From the NCBI GenBank assembly GCA_030532895.1, contig JAUNKF010000010.1:1-64000 (forward strand): a DNA stretch of 64,000 bases. Reading direction: 5' to 3'. The notes beneath the pieces are model-generated. The model worked only from the letters and a program-made list of their open reading frames with translations. It was not told the origin of the DNA and searched no databases. Origin of the DNA: Lautropia sp. (GTDB taxonomy: Bacteria; Pseudomonadota; Gammaproteobacteria; Burkholderiales; Burkholderiaceae_E). Within the stretch, counting starts at the first letter, position 1; each line of letters starts with the position of its first letter. Shown here in pieces: positions 47,822 to 58,221 of the stretch. Both the position numbers and the translations under genes were made by a program.

Positions 47822-48445
47822 GCCCTGCCTGCAGCACGAAAACGGCCAGCCGCATGCCGAGCGAGTGCCAGAATCAAGGCGGACTGCGTGCTGCCCCTGC
47901 CGAGACGGATGCGGAGCACCACATCGGGTCAGCCGAGCAACCTGACGAGCCTTGCCGTCGCCCCCGGACGCAACAGATTTTACATGCGGCCTCATAGGCG
48001 GCCTCCCGTGTGCCCGATCCCAGGCACGGCAGCCTGACACTGGCCCTGACATCGATGATGCAGGGCGACATGATAAAGGTGCATTTTTCATTTTGTTGCC
48101 TTTGGCGAGCAGGGGATATCCCTGGGAAAGCAGCCTTGGCCTGTGGATATTCGATGCTGCACCGCGTTGTTAGGCCGCCGAAAATGCGCAACAATAGTCC
48201 ATTATCCCTATGAGCATGCGGGTTGTCGCTGTCAGGCCCGCCCATCGGGGCTAGGCCAAGTCCGTTTCGGCCTTTTTGCTGTTTGTCGCGTACGTTGGCT
48301 TGCGCGGCGTCTGGCGAGGCGGATCGATGGCCGGCACGACGGCATGCCACCCAGGGAACCGGTTGCCGGCCCGCGTCGGGGCAGGTGGCAGGGAGACTAG
48401 CTTTTAGCATCGTTTGCGCCCGACACGGCGCAGGAGGAAAGGTGA

Positions 48446-48952
48446 ATGGCTGATGTAAACGCCGGCAACGGCACCAATGCAGCAATCAACATGGGTGTGT
48501 CATCCGCACCCGGACACCCCGGCGAAACGCCGGAAGCCAGACGGGCCAGGCGGGCGGCCAAGCCCAAGTTCCGCAACGTGGATCTGCCCGATCTGCTGGG
48601 CGCCTACCTGCCGGCGATGGCGATGCCGGCCATCGTTTCGATCCTGCACCGGGCAAGTGGTGTGCTGATGTTTCTCGTCGGCATTCCGTTCATGCTGTAT
48701 CTGTTCCAACAGAGCCTCACCTCGGAACAGAGTTTCGAGCGTTATCTGTCCGTCATCGACTCCTGGTTCGGCAAGCTCGTGCTGCTGGCCCTGATCTGGG
48801 CCTTCTGTCACCACATCACCGCCGGCATCCGCTTCCTCGTGCTCGACCTGCACATCTGGACGGAAAAACCCAAAGCCATCAGCAGTGCCAAGGGCGTTCT
48901 GATCATCAGCCTGATCCTGACCGCCATCTTCGCCGCCATGCTGCTGTTCTGA
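48446..48952 (+). CDS. sdhC: Succinate dehydrogenase cytochrome b556 subunit
   Basis: A 168-residue membrane anchor with three transmembrane segments after residue 65 and the heme/quinone region SILHRASGVLMFL and HHITAGIRFLVLDLH, which contains the heme ligand histidine. The first 45 residues are a polar extension not found in enteric SdhC. AGGAGG is well placed before ATG 48446. It is the first gene of sdhCDAB-sdhE. Confidence 0.93.
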   Translation: MADVNAGNGTNAAINMGVSSAPGHPGETPEARRARRAAKPKFRNVDLPDLLGAYLPAMAMPAIVSILHRASGVLMFLVGIPFMLYLFQQSLTSEQSFERYLSVIDSWFGKLVLLALIWAFCHHITAGIRFLVLDLHIWTEKPKAISSAKGVLIISLILTAIFAAMLLF

Positions 48953-48979
48953 TTCCGATCACACCCTTCAAGGCTCGAC

Positions 48980-49330
48980 ATGACCATTCAGCGAACTGTA
49001 TCCGGCGCCCATTACGGGATGCGTGACTGGCTTGCCCAGCGCATCACCGGCGTGGTGATCGCCCTCTACGCCATCTTTCTGTTCTTCAGCATCTGCAGCC
49101 TGCCCGAAGCCGACTACCACAACTGGGCGCAGCTCTTCGTGAGTCCGTTCATGAAGGTTGCCACCCTGCTGGCCATGCTGGCGCTGATCTATCACGCCTG
49201 GGTCGGTATCCGCGACTTCTACATGGACTACCTCAAATCCACCGCCGTCCGTCTGGCACTGCACGTGCTGACCGCGCTGGCCTTGCTGGGCTACGCCGCC
49301 TGGACCATCGTCATTCTCTGGAGCGTCTGA
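48980..49330 (+). CDS. sdhD: Succinate dehydrogenase membrane anchor subunit
   Basis: A 116-residue protein with three transmembrane helices; [22 protein letters not shown] and [16 protein letters not shown] match SdhD and include the second heme ligand. It follows sdhC by 27 bases with AAGG upstream and ends seven bases before sdhA. Confidence 0.93.
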   Translation: MTIQRTVSGAHYGMRDWLAQRITGVVIALYAIFLFFSICSLPEADYHNWAQLFVSPFMKVATLLAMLALIYHAWVGIRDFYMDYLKSTAVRLALHVLTALALLGYAAWTIVILWSV

Positions 49331-49337
49331 CCCCATC

Positions 49338-51128
49338 ATGGCCGATATCCTGAACAAACTCTCGAACAGTCTGCCGCGTCGCAAATTCGACGCGGTGATC
49401 GTCGGTGCAGGCGGTGCGGGGATGCGATGCTCGCTGCAACTGGCCGAAGCCGGCTACAAGGTGGCGGTGCTCTCGAAGGTTTTCCCGACCCGCTCGCACA
49501 CCGTGGCAGCCCAAGGCGGCATCGGTGCCTCACTCGGCAACATGAGTGAAGACAACTGGTACTGGCACATGTTCGACACCGTCAAAGGTTCGGACTACCT
49601 GGGCGACCAGGATGCGATCGAGTTCATGTGTAGACAGGCGCCGCAAGTGGTCTACGAGCTGGAACACTTCGGCATGCCGTTCGATCGAAACGCCGACGGC
49701 ACGATCTATCAACGTCCCTTCGGTGGCCACACGGCCAACCTCGGCGAAAAGCCTGTCCAGCGCGCCTGTGCCGCGGCCGACCGTACCGGTCACGCGCTCC
49801 TGCACACGCTCTATCAGCGCAACGTCCGCGCCCGCACGACCTTCTTCGTCGAGTGGATGGCGCTCGACCTGATCCGTGACGCCGATGGCGACGTGGTGGG
49901 TGTCGTCGCGCTGGAGATGGAAACCGGGGAGGTGATGATCCTCGAAGCCAAGGTGACGGTGCTGGCCACCGGTGGTGCGGGCCGTATCTGGCAAGCCTCC
50001 ACCAACGCCTACATCAATACGGGTGATGGTCTCGGCATGGCAGCGCGCGCCGGCATCCCGCTGCAGGACATGGAATTTTGGCAGTTTCACCCCACCGGCG
50101 TGGCCAATGCCGGCGTGCTGATCACCGAAGGTGTGCGCGGTGAAGGCGGCATCCTGCTCAACAAGGATGGTGAGCGCTTCATGGAGCGCTATGCGCCCAC
50201 GCTGAAGGATCTGGCCCCGCGCGACTTCGTGTCCCGCTCGATGGACCAGGAGATCAAGGAAGGGCGTGGCTGCGGCCCGCAAGCCGATTACGTGCTGCTG
50301 AAGCTCGATCACCTCGGCGCCGACAAGATCCTGAAGAAGCTGCCCTCCATCCGCGAGATCGCGATCAAGTTCGCCAACGTCGATCCGATCAAGGAGCCGA
50401 TTCCGGTCGTGCCGACCATCCACTACCAGATGGGTGGCATCCCGACCAACTACTACGGTCAGGTCGTCGTGCCGAAAGGCGGCAATGCGGCCACCGTCGT
50501 CAATGGCCTTTATGCCATCGGTGAATGCGCCTGTGTTTCGGTGCACGGTGCCAATCGCCTGGGTACGAACTCGTTGCTCGACCTCGTGGTGTTCGGTCGT
50601 GCGGCCGGCAACCACATCATCAATGCCGGCTTCAAGAACGCCCAGCACAAGCCGCTGCCGACGAACGCCGGTGATGCCTCGTTGTCGCGGGTGGCACGCC
50701 TGGACGGCTCGACCTCGGGTGAGCGCACGCAGGACGTGGCCAACGACATCCGCCGTGACATGCAGGCTCATTGCGGCGTGTTCCGTACCTCGGCGCTGCT
50801 GTCGGCCGGTGTGGACAAGATCCTGTCGCATGTCGAACGGGCCAAGAACATCCATCTGCGTGACAAGTCGCAGGTGTTCAACACCGCCCGTGTGGAGGCG
50901 CTGGAGCTGGACAACCTGATCGAGGTCGCGCAGGCCACGATCGTGTCGGCCGAAGCCCGCAAGGAAAGCCGTGGCGCGCATGCACACAGTGACCACCCGG
51001 AGCGGGATGATGTCAACTGGATGAAACACACGCTGTGGTATTCGGATGATGGTCGTCTCGAATACAAGCCGGTCAACCAGAAACCGTTGACGGTCGAGAC
51101 CTTCAAGCCGAAGCCCCGCACCTTCTGA
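49338..51128 (+). CDS. sdhA: Succinate dehydrogenase flavoprotein subunit
   Basis: A 596-residue flavoprotein that oxidises succinate. The FAD site [20 protein letters not shown], the flavin-linking histidine in [13 protein letters not shown], the substrate histidine and arginine regions ([13 protein letters not shown]) and [19 protein letters not shown] are all present. Translation is probably coupled to sdhD, since no strong ribosome site is seen. Confidence 0.98.
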   Translation: MADILNKLSNSLPRRKFDAVIVGAGGAGMRCSLQLAEAGYKVAVLSKVFPTRSHTVAAQGGIGASLGNMSEDNWYWHMFDTVKGSDYLGDQDAIEFMCRQAPQVVYELEHFGMPFDRNADGTIYQRPFGGHTANLGEKPVQRACAAADRTGHALLHTLYQRNVRARTTFFVEWMALDLIRDADGDVVGVVALEMETGEVMILEAKVTVLATGGAGRIWQASTNAYINTGDGLGMAARAGIPLQDMEFWQFHPTGVANAGVLITEGVRGEGGILLNKDGERFMERYAPTLKDLAPRDFVSRSMDQEIKEGRGCGPQADYVLLKLDHLGADKILKKLPSIREIAIKFANVDPIKEPIPVVPTIHYQMGGIPTNYYGQVVVPKGGNAATVVNGLYAIGECACVSVHGANRLGTNSLLDLVVFGRAAGNHIINAGFKNAQHKPLPTNAGDASLSRVARLDGSTSGERTQDVANDIRRDMQAHCGVFRTSALLSAGVDKILSHVERAKNIHLRDKSQVFNTARVEALELDNLIEVAQATIVSAEARKESRGAHAHSDHPERDDVNWMKHTLWYSDDGRLEYKPVNQKPLTVETFKPKPRTF

Positions 51129-51202
51129 TCCTGCGCTTCAACCCTTTCCTGTATTGGCAGCCGGCGCTACTGGCCGCCGGCGCAAACCGAATCAAGGACA
51201 TC

Positions 51203-51922
51203 ATGGCTCCTACTACCCGGAAAATGAAGTTCTCCATCTACCGCTACGACCCGGACAAGGATCAGAAGCCGTACATGGAGGATATCGAGGTCGAGCTGCA
51301 GCCGACCGACAAGATGCTGCTGGATGCGCTGATGCGCATCAAGTCCACTGCCGACGACGCACTGGCTTTCCGCCGCTCCTGCCGTGAAGGCGTCTGTGGT
51401 TCCGACGCGATGAACATCAACGGCAAGAACAGTCTGGCGTGCATCACGAACCTGAACGATCTGACCGAGCCGGTGGTGCTCAAGCCATTGCCGGGCCTGC
51501 CCGTGATCCGCGATCTGATCGTCGACATGACGCAGTTCTTCAAGCAGTACGAGTCGATCAAGCCGTATCTGATCAACGACACGCCACCGCCCGAAAAGGA
51601 ACGCCTGCAGTCGCCCGAAGATCGTGAAGAGCTGGATGGACTGTACGAGTGCATCCTGTGTGCCTGCTGCTCGACCTCCTGTCCGTCGTTCTGGTGGAAC
51701 CCCGACAAGTTCGTCGGCCCGGCCGGCCTTCTGGCTGCCTACCGTTTCATCGCCGACACGCGTGACCAGCACACGAACGAGCGTCTCGACAATCTCGAAG
51801 ACCCGTATCGCCTGTTCCGTTGCCACACCATCATGAACTGTGTGGATGTGTGCCCGAAAGGTCTGAATCCCACACGGGCCATTGGCAAGATCAAGGAACT
51901 GATGGTGCGTCGCACCGTCTGA
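51203..51922 (+). CDS. sdhB: Succinate dehydrogenase iron-sulfur subunit
   Basis: A 239-residue protein with three cluster motifs: [11 protein letters not shown] (2Fe-2S), [12 protein letters not shown] (4Fe-4S) and [14 protein letters not shown] (3Fe-4S and 4Fe-4S). It passes electrons from FAD to the quinone in the SdhC/D anchor. AAGGAC precedes the ATG. Confidence 0.98.
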   Translation: MAPTTRKMKFSIYRYDPDKDQKPYMEDIEVELQPTDKMLLDALMRIKSTADDALAFRRSCREGVCGSDAMNINGKNSLACITNLNDLTEPVVLKPLPGLPVIRDLIVDMTQFFKQYESIKPYLINDTPPPEKERLQSPEDREELDGLYECILCACCSTSCPSFWWNPDKFVGPAGLLAAYRFIADTRDQHTNERLDNLEDPYRLFRCHTIMNCVDVCPKGLNPTRAIGKIKELMVRRTV

Positions 51923-51953
51923 TCAGTTGTCAGTCAACACCAGGGAACCGCCA

Positions 51954-52250
51954 ATGTCCGATATCAGCTTGCAGCCAGGACAGGATACCGACTCGATCGG
52001 TGCCGCCCGTTATCGCCGCCTGCGGTGGCGCTGTCGTCGTGGCCTGCTCGAAAACGACATCCTGCTCCACCGCCTGCTCGACAAGCGGGCTGAAATTGGC
52101 TTTGCGGCGTCGGAAGTGGCGGCCCTGGATCAATTGCTCGATCTGACCGACCCTGAGCTGCTTGATCTGGTGCTTGGGCGGAAAGCGCCTGAGGGCGAGC
52201 TGGACACACCCGAGATCGTCGCGCTATTGGTGGAAATCCGGGGGTTGTAA
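51954..52250 (+). CDS. sdhE: FAD assembly factor SdhE
   Basis: A 98-residue helical protein needed to attach FAD to SdhA. The family motif RRGLLENDILL (RGxxE) is at residues 26-36. ATG 51954 follows AGGGAA; an in-frame start 27 bases upstream is possible but less likely. It closes the sdh operon. Confidence 0.93.
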   Translation: MSDISLQPGQDTDSIGAARYRRLRWRCRRGLLENDILLHRLLDKRAEIGFAASEVAALDQLLDLTDPELLDLVLGRKAPEGELDTPEIVALLVEIRGL

Positions 52251-52311
52251 GCACCGGTACCGTCTGACAGATGAGTTAGACTGTAGAGCGAACATGCATG
52301 CACATTGGAGC

Positions 52312-52336
52312 TGTCACGGGGCAGACCCGTGCATGA
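52312..52336 (+). other. Small hairpin between sdhE and gltA
   Basis: CACGGG-GCAGA-CCCGTG forms a six-base-pair stem, and the flanking TGT and ACA could extend it around a CAT bulge. No T-run follows. It lies in the 194-base gltA leader. Confidence 0.5.
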
Positions 52337-52444
52337 CACACGCTATGCCGATGGACATGGAGGGTCGCTGGCCTGCGGGAGCTCCCCGACAGCGCTGGAC
52401 GGCCTGCTCACATTGTTTCAGTTGAGACAAGGAAGAAGCCTGTA

Positions 52445-53773
52445 ATGATTAGCAAACCTGCCTATACTGCCACGCTGTCGTTTTCGGACGGTTCCACCGG
52501 TGCCGAATTTCCCGTCTACCAGGGTACGACCGGCCCGGATGTCATCGACATCCGCAAGCTGTATGGCGCCACCGGTAAATTCACCTTCGACCCTGGTTTC
52601 ATGTCCACCGGGGCTTGTGAATCGGCCATCACCTATATCGATGGAGACAAGGGCGAGCTGCTGTATCGCGGCTATCCGATCCAGGATCTGGCCGAGCATT
52701 GCGATTACCTGGATGTCTGCTACCTGCTGCTGAAAGGTGAGCTGCCCACGCCCGAGCAGAAGACCGATTTCGATTACAACATCACGCACCACACGATGCT
52801 GCATGAGCAGCTGACCCGTTTCTTCACCGGGTTCCGGCGTGATGCCCACCCGATGGCCATCCTGGTGGCCAGCGTGGGGGCCCTGGCCGCCTTCTATCAC
52901 GATTCGCTCGACATCAACAACCCCGAGCATCGTCACATCTCGGCCATGCGCCTGATCGCGAAGATGCCCACCCTGGTGGCCACCGCCTACAAGTATTCGA
53001 AGGGCATGCCGCCGGCCTATCCGCGCAACAAGTACACCTATTCGGCCAACCTGATGCACATGATGTTCAGCACGCCATGTGATGATTATGTGCCGAACGA
53101 AGTGCTGGTTCGTGCGCTGGATCGCATCCTGATCCTTCACGCCGACCACGAGCAGAATGCCTCGACCTCCACCGTGCGTCTGGCCGGTTCTTCCGGCGCC
53201 AATCCGTTCGCCTGCATCGCCGCCGGTATCGCCACCCTGTGGGGGCCGGCGCACGGTGGTGCGAACGAAGCCTGCCTCGTCATGCTGGAAGAGATCATGA
53301 AGCAGGGTGGTGTGGCCAAGATCGGCGAATTCATCAGCAAGATCAAGGACAAGGAATCCGGCGTCAAGCTGATGGGCTTCGGTCACCGCGTCTACAAGAA
53401 CTACGACCCGCGCGCGAAGTTGATGCAGGAAACCTGCAAGGAAGTGCTGGAAGAGCTGAACCTTGGCGATGATCCGCTCTTCAAGCTGGCCATGGAGCTG
53501 GAGCGCATCGCACTGGAAGACGATTATTTCGTCTCCCGCAAGCTGTATCCGAACGTGGATTTCTACTCCGGTATCGTGCAGCGTGCGATGGGCATCCCCA
53601 CCAGCATGTTCACCGCCATCTTCGCGCTGGCACGTACCGTTGGCTGGATTGCTCAGTGGAACGAGATGATCGCTGATCCTGATCAGAAGATCGGTCGTCC
53701 GCGTCAGCTCTACGTGGGGCAGACGGCTCGCAAGATCACCACGCCATCCACCCGTGGCATCCACACGGTCTGA
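52445..53773 (+). CDS. gltA: Citrate synthase, type II
   Basis: A 442-residue enzyme condensing acetyl-CoA and oxaloacetate. The N-terminal domain ([20 protein letters not shown]), catalytic [15 protein letters not shown] and [15 protein letters not shown] mark the long Gram-negative type, distinct from prpC. AAGGAAG lies about ten bases before the ATG. A strong terminator follows the stop. Confidence 0.98.
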   Translation: MISKPAYTATLSFSDGSTGAEFPVYQGTTGPDVIDIRKLYGATGKFTFDPGFMSTGACESAITYIDGDKGELLYRGYPIQDLAEHCDYLDVCYLLLKGELPTPEQKTDFDYNITHHTMLHEQLTRFFTGFRRDAHPMAILVASVGALAAFYHDSLDINNPEHRHISAMRLIAKMPTLVATAYKYSKGMPPAYPRNKYTYSANLMHMMFSTPCDDYVPNEVLVRALDRILILHADHEQNASTSTVRLAGSSGANPFACIAAGIATLWGPAHGGANEACLVMLEEIMKQGGVAKIGEFISKIKDKESGVKLMGFGHRVYKNYDPRAKLMQETCKEVLEELNLGDDPLFKLAMELERIALEDDYFVSRKLYPNVDFYSGIVQRAMGIPTSMFTAIFALARTVGWIAQWNEMIADPDQKIGRPRQLYVGQTARKITTPSTRGIHTV

Positions 53774-53797
53774 TCATTCCCTTTAGTTCGGTGATCG

Positions 53798-53850
53798 AAC
53801 GCCCTGTTCCCGGTACATCGTTTGAGAATGTCCGGGGCAGGGCGTTTGTT
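53798..53850 (+). terminator. Rho-independent terminator of gltA
   Basis: AACGCCCTG pairs with CAGGGCGTT, with CCCGG/CCGGG inside, followed by TGTTTT. It starts 25 bases after the gltA stop. Confidence 0.8.
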
Positions 53851-53869
53851 TTGGCGTTCATCTCTTTTC

Positions 53870-54310
53870 ATGTCAGCAGAGTCTCCGTCCTCTGATCAGG
53901 CTGTCCCTGCCCAGGCGGGGCGTGCGCCGCGACCGGTGCCGCCGCTTGTCGATGAGACGCGACGCGCCATCGATGAGACCCCGGCCAGCCAGGCATTTTT
54001 TCGGCGCCTGACGCGCTGGTTCCTGCCACGCCCTCAGCAAGCCGATACGGGTAGCCTCGTCGAAAAGCTCGTGTTGCTGTTCTCCAAACTGGCCGTGGCA
54101 ATCAGCATGATCGGTCTGCTCGTGGGCGGTTGGCTTTCGATGGAACGTTATCAGGCCAACCTGGCAAAAAGGGCACGCACATCGCCATCGACAGGCCAGT
54201 ACGAAAACATGGCGCCCGCCCAGCGACAGCAAAAACCCGCTTCCACCAAAGCGCCAGTGCCACCGTCTGATCCAGGGCCAGCATCACCGGTTGACACCCC
54301 CGGTGATTAG
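53870..54310 (+). CDS. Small single-pass membrane protein, unknown function
   Basis: A 146-residue protein without a recognised family. The first 65 residues are Pro/Ala/Arg-rich, a single hydrophobic helix (LAVAISMIGLLVGGWL) lies around residues 76-91, and the tail is Pro/Ser/Lys-rich. ATG 53870 is chosen because an earlier ATG (53828) lies inside the gltA terminator; neither has a clear ribosome site. The coding call is moderately supported. Confidence 0.45.
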   Translation: MSAESPSSDQAVPAQAGRAPRPVPPLVDETRRAIDETPASQAFFRRLTRWFLPRPQQADTGSLVEKLVLLFSKLAVAISMIGLLVGGWLSMERYQANLAKRARTSPSTGQYENMAPAQRQQKPASTKAPVPPSDPGPASPVDTPGD

Positions 54311-54760
54311 CGAGCGCCTGTCCTGTGGTCGAGTCCGTTCTCGCTGCTGATCCCGAAACCGGCGGCTGACAGGACGCCATGCACCACCAAGGTAACGATG
54401 CCTTCGCCAACATGGCGCCGCCGATTGCTCGTGCGTTTTGGCGCCTGTTCCGACAGCGATCGGTGTCGCTGCAACATCGGGTTCTGGCCTTCGTCGGCGA
54501 ATCACGCAACGCCCTTGCCCGGTGGATGCAGGACGCTTCGCTTTTTGACAGAATATCGCGAGAGACACTGACATATTCCGTCACATCGATGGACTCGGTG
54601 TTTCGAGCCGTGGGCAGCAGGGTGTCGGCGGGCTGAGCATCGATCAGACCGTGGCCCGACGACGCTATTGCCGCCTTGCATGCCGATTCGCCGCTTTCAG
54701 GAGTCAGGGCATCGACTCCCGGCAGCAGCCCTTCGACTGAAATAAAGGAGTGAGTGCTAC
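54311..54760. other. Intergenic region before the CstA gene
   Basis: A 450-base gap. CCTGTC near 54316 and GACAGG near 54366 could form a weak hairpin after the preceding gene. A perfect TTGACA occurs at 54545-54550, but no well-spaced -10 follows. AAGGAG lies just before the CstA start. No gene is supported. Confidence 0.45.
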
Positions 54761-56443
54761 ATGAGCGCCGTTTTACTGTTGGTAGTCGGGCTGGCCTGTC
54801 TGGCAGTCGGCTACTTCGTCTATTCAAAATTCGTGGCCGGCAAGGTCCTGCAGCTGGATCCCAATTTCGTGACGCCGGCAAACGAGGTCAATGATGGGGT
54901 CGACTTCGTCCCCACCAACAAGTATGTACTGTGGGGCCACCATTTCACCTCGGTGGCTGGCGCCGCGCCGATCGTCGGCCCGGCCATTGCCGTCATCTGG
55001 GGCTGGGTGCCGGCCTTCGTCTGGGTCGTGCTTGGCACGATCTTTCTGGCCGGCGTGCATGACATGGCAGCCATCTGGGCCAGCGGCCGAAACAAGGGGT
55101 TGTCGATCGGCGGCATTGCCGGGCGCGTCGTCAACGCCCGAACCCGCAGCCTCTTCATGGTCGTCATCTTCCTGCTGCTGCTGATGGTGAATGCGGTGTT
55201 TGCCGTGGTCATCGCCGCGATGATGATCAAGACACCGTCATCGGTCTTGCCGGTCTGGGGTGCGCTCGTCGTGGCCTTCATCATCGGCCAATGCATCTAT
55301 CGCTTCAAGATGAACCTGATGTGGGTGTCGATCATCGGGGTGGCGGCGCTCTACACCTTGATCTATCTCGGCCCGATCTACCCGTTGGCCATTCCCGAGA
55401 ACATGCTCGGCCTGCCGACCAATGCCTGGTGGATCGTGCTGCTCTTCGTCTACGCGGCCATTGCCTCGCTGCTGCCGGTGTGGATGCTGCTGCAGCCGCG
55501 TGACTACATCAACGGCCTGCAATTGTTCGTGGGGCTGATCGTGCTCTATGCCGCGATCTTCCTCGTGAACCCGACCGTTGTCGCACCTGCGATCAACGAG
55601 AACGTGCCGGCCGGCACACCGCCGCTGATGCCGCTGCTCTTCGTCACCATCGCCTGCGGCGCCATCTCGGGCTTTCATGGCCTGGTGTCCACGGGCACGA
55701 CCTCCAAGCAGGTCGACAAGGAGACCGACAGCCGCTTCGTCGGTTATTTCGGTGCGATGGGTGAGGGCATGCTGGCGCTGGCTGCCATTCTGGCTGCCAC
55801 CGCCGGTTTTGCCACGCTGGCCGATTGGGAGGCTGTTTACACGGCCTTCGGCAAGGGCGGCATCGGCGCCTTCATCGACGGCGGCGCAACGATCATGAAC
55901 CAGGGGATCGGCCTTGACCCCACGCTCTCGGCCACGATGCTGACCGTGATGGCCGCCCTCTTTGCCGGCACCACGATGGACACCGGTGTGCGTCTGCAGC
56001 GTTACATCTTCCAGGAGTGGGGGGAGATCTACGACATCAAGGTCTTCCAGAAGGGCTGGGTTGCCACGATTCTCGCTGTGGGCAGCTGTGCGCTGCTGGC
56101 CTTTGGCGCGGGTGGCCTGAAGGGCGATGGTGGCATGCTGATCTGGCCGCTCTTCGGCACGACCAACCAGCTGATGGCAGGTCTCACCTTGCTCGTCGTG
56201 ACGGTGATGCTGTTGAAAGCAGGTCGGAAGGTCTGGTTCACGCTGATCCCGATGGCCTTCCTGCTGATCGTCTCGATCATCGCGCTGCTGTTGCAGTTGA
56301 AGAGCTTCTACACCGATGAGAAGTGGCTGCTCGTCACCCTCGACCTGATCATCCTTGCCTGCTCGATTCTGGTGGCGATGGAGTGCATCTCGGTGCTGAA
56401 GCAGAATTGGAGCGGCAAGAAGGCTGCTGGCGATCCGGCCTGA
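54761..56443 (+). CDS. CstA-family carbon starvation / pyruvate-type transporter
   Basis: A 560-residue integral membrane protein with about 14 hydrophobic segments. NKYVLWGHHFTSVAGAAPIVGPAIAVIWGW and GFHGLVSTGTTSKQ are hallmarks of CstA/BtsT, which import pyruvate (and possibly peptides) in enteric bacteria. It is shorter than Escherichia coli CstA (about 700 residues). AAGGAG lies ten bases before the ATG. It is followed by a Cys-Cys tail protein and an ArsA-like ATPase in the same direction. Confidence 0.92.
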   Translation: MSAVLLLVVGLACLAVGYFVYSKFVAGKVLQLDPNFVTPANEVNDGVDFVPTNKYVLWGHHFTSVAGAAPIVGPAIAVIWGWVPAFVWVVLGTIFLAGVHDMAAIWASGRNKGLSIGGIAGRVVNARTRSLFMVVIFLLLLMVNAVFAVVIAAMMIKTPSSVLPVWGALVVAFIIGQCIYRFKMNLMWVSIIGVAALYTLIYLGPIYPLAIPENMLGLPTNAWWIVLLFVYAAIASLLPVWMLLQPRDYINGLQLFVGLIVLYAAIFLVNPTVVAPAINENVPAGTPPLMPLLFVTIACGAISGFHGLVSTGTTSKQVDKETDSRFVGYFGAMGEGMLALAAILAATAGFATLADWEAVYTAFGKGGIGAFIDGGATIMNQGIGLDPTLSATMLTVMAALFAGTTMDTGVRLQRYIFQEWGEIYDIKVFQKGWVATILAVGSCALLAFGAGGLKGDGGMLIWPLFGTTNQLMAGLTLLVVTVMLLKAGRKVWFTLIPMAFLLIVSIIALLLQLKSFYTDEKWLLVTLDLIILACSILVAMECISVLKQNWSGKKAAGDPA

Positions 56444-56559
56444 GGCAGGCTGGCTGCGGGTGCATGTGGTGCGGGAGAAGGCGCTTTGCACAGACCTTTG
56501 GCAGAGACGCCGATCCTCGCCTCACACGCACCCGCCAATGAGGTGATCAAGGGGGAAAA

Positions 56560-56823
56560 ATGAGCTTTTTCGACAAGGTCAAAGCGTTTTCGGATGGTTT
56601 GAACGAGTTCTACCACGCCCCGTATCGGCAAACCCTCAGTCGAGCCTACCGCGATGAAAGCGACCTCTTCATGCTGATGGTGTTCGCCGAGAGCCTCGGT
56701 ATCCCCAATCCGATGACCTACTACACGCTGGAGCTTCAGCCGCTGTTGATGGAAGAGTTCCACGAGTGGCATACGCGAATGGGGATGCCGCATTCACCGA
56801 TGGACCGTTTCGGGTGCTGCTGA
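56560..56823 (+). CDS. Small Cys-Cys tail protein (cory-CC-star-like)
   Basis: An 87-residue protein starting MSFFDKVKAFSDGLNEFYHAP and ending MDRFGCC. The terminal Cys-Cys recalls the small partners of CstA transporters (YbdD ends similarly) and, from memory, the group databases call cory-CC-star proteins. GGGGGAAAA is its ribosome site. Its stop overlaps the start of the ATPase gene by one base, so the two are coupled. The terminal cysteines could bind metal or accept a modification; this is inference. Confidence 0.75.
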   Translation: MSFFDKVKAFSDGLNEFYHAPYRQTLSRAYRDESDLFMLMVFAESLGIPNPMTYYTLELQPLLMEEFHEWHTRMGMPHSPMDRFGCC

Positions 56824-57824
56824 TGGATGCATTGCTGCAAGCCCTGGCCGACAAACCGCTGATCTTCGTGGGTGGCAAAGGAGGCGTCGGCAAGACGACC
56901 CACGCGGCGAGCCTCGCCTGCCGGCTGGCGGCCCTCGGGCGACAGGTGCTGGTGATTTCCACCGACCCGGCCCACAGCCTTGGCGATGTACTGGCCATGC
57001 CGCTCTCCGGTACGGTGCAGGCACTGACCCGGCACCTCTCGGCACTGGAGCTGAACCCTCAGCACATGATCGACCAACATTTTGCGCAGGTGGAGAAAAC
57101 GATCGCCGCCTTTGCCCGGCCCGAGATGCTGCCCAAGCTCCGGCAACACCTGGAAGCGGCCAAGGCATCGCCTGGCGCCGAAGAGGCCGCGATGCTGGAG
57201 GCCATCTGCCGCCACGTGGTCGAACATCAGGCACAGGGCTTCGATCATCTGGTCTTCGATACGGCACCCACGGGCCACACGCTGCGCCTGCTGGAATTGC
57301 CGCAGATGATGAGCGCCTGGACGGAAGGGCTGCTCGCCCAGCAGGGTAAACAACAGCAACTGCGTGACGCCGCGCTACCGTTTTGGCAAAAGAGTCAGCG
57401 CAAGCATCCGATCATGGACGAGCTGAAGCATGAGCGCTGGCAACAGGCGCTGGCCGTGCTCGAACATCGCCAGAAACTCTTTGCCGATGCCGGCCGGCTG
57501 CTGACCGATGCCGCCCACACCCGCATCGTGCTGGTGATGACGCCCGAGATGCTCCCGCTGGCCGAAACGCGTCGGACCGTCGAGCAACTGCGTCATTTCC
57601 AACTGCCCTGCAAACAGCTCATCATCAATCAGGTGATCCCCGATCTGTCTGATGAAAACCCGTTCTGGCAACAACGCCAGGCGCGGCAGCAAGGCATCAT
57701 CGAGCAGATTCAGGCGGATCTGGGCCAGCTTCAGCAGTTTTACTACGCACTTCAATCGAGCGACATTCGTGGCATCGAGGCACTGTCCCGATTCGGCTCG
57801 ACCGGCTTGATGCATGTCGTCTGA
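56823..57824 (+). CDS. ArsA/GET3-family ATPase
   Basis: A 333-residue P-loop ATPase with the deviant Walker A GGKGGVGKTT, the switch ISTDPAHSLGD and DTAPTGHTLRLLELP, all typical of ArsA and GET3/TRC40. No cysteine triad for arsenite is obvious, and no ars genes are nearby, so arsenite pumping is unlikely. Coupling to the Cys-Cys protein and closeness to the CstA gene suggest a membrane-protein insertion or metallocentre role; this is inference. Confidence 0.88.
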   Translation: MDALLQALADKPLIFVGGKGGVGKTTHAASLACRLAALGRQVLVISTDPAHSLGDVLAMPLSGTVQALTRHLSALELNPQHMIDQHFAQVEKTIAAFARPEMLPKLRQHLEAAKASPGAEEAAMLEAICRHVVEHQAQGFDHLVFDTAPTGHTLRLLELPQMMSAWTEGLLAQQGKQQQLRDAALPFWQKSQRKHPIMDELKHERWQQALAVLEHRQKLFADAGRLLTDAAHTRIVLVMTPEMLPLAETRRTVEQLRHFQLPCKQLIINQVIPDLSDENPFWQQRQARQQGIIEQIQADLGQLQQFYYALQSSDIRGIEALSRFGSTGLMHVV

Positions 57825-58221
57825 TGCGTGCGCTCAGGTGCTCGTCGTTCATAACACGCTCTGGCATCTGATGCATTATCGGCAATGCTGGCACGGCTTC
57901 AACAGGCCCCGACCGGACATCGTCAGGTGCTTGTGCGCAGGACATGAGGCGGCACGCTGGAGATGGCGGTCTTTCATGCGCATCAGGGGTTTCGATATCC
58001 CTCGCCACAACCCAGTCTTGTGTCTGACAGCATCGTCCCCATCTGTTAAAAATCTTGTGCGTCGATTGGGGAGATGAGCTGTTGGCTCTCTTTCCGTGCG
58101 AACCTTGGCACCTGTTGCGCACGGCGTCATTCCCGAGCAAGCCCCTCGGGGTGTGCCTGACACGCGTCAAGGTTGTTCAATCATCGGCGACACACCATCA
58201 TCAGACAAACAGGACGTTCGA
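57825..58221. other. Intergenic region before cbpA
   Basis: A 397-base gap without a supported gene. It carries a sigma-32 type promoter at 58017-58044. The cbpA frame stays open upstream of its chosen start but without DnaJ-family similarity. Confidence 0.55.
58017..58044 (+). promoter_or_regulatory. Heat-shock (sigma-32) promoter for cbpA
   Basis: CTTGTGT (58017-58023) and CCCCATCT (58037-58044) are spaced by 13 bases. The -10 matches the sigma-32 consensus CCCCATNT fully and the -35 shares CTTG. It lies about 180 bases before the cbpA start. Confidence 0.7.

Larger units (their letters stand above)
47553..48445. other. Divergent mdh/sdhC regulatory region
   Basis: An 893-base gap between divergent TCA genes. 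Other Burkholderiales often encode a GntR-type regulator here; none is visible, and an open frame at 47524-47997 lacks any recognisable pattern. The mdh promoter and leader hairpin are listed separately. A weak sdhC promoter candidate is TTGTTA-N17-AACAAT around 48168-48196. Confidence 0.55.

Noticed and set aside
47524..47997. Plus-strand open frame in the mdh-sdhC gap, checked as a possible regulator
   Set aside because: Its translation has no helix-turn-helix, no family pattern and odd composition, and it begins inside mdh.
54545..54580. Promoter with perfect TTGACA before the CstA gene
   Set aside because: No acceptable -10 box occurs 16-18 bases downstream; the nearest TATT word is too far.
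56823..57824. Arsenite-pumping ATPase ArsA
   Set aside because: No arsB, arsC, arsD or arsR is nearby and the product is a single-domain ATPase without an obvious metal-binding cysteine set.
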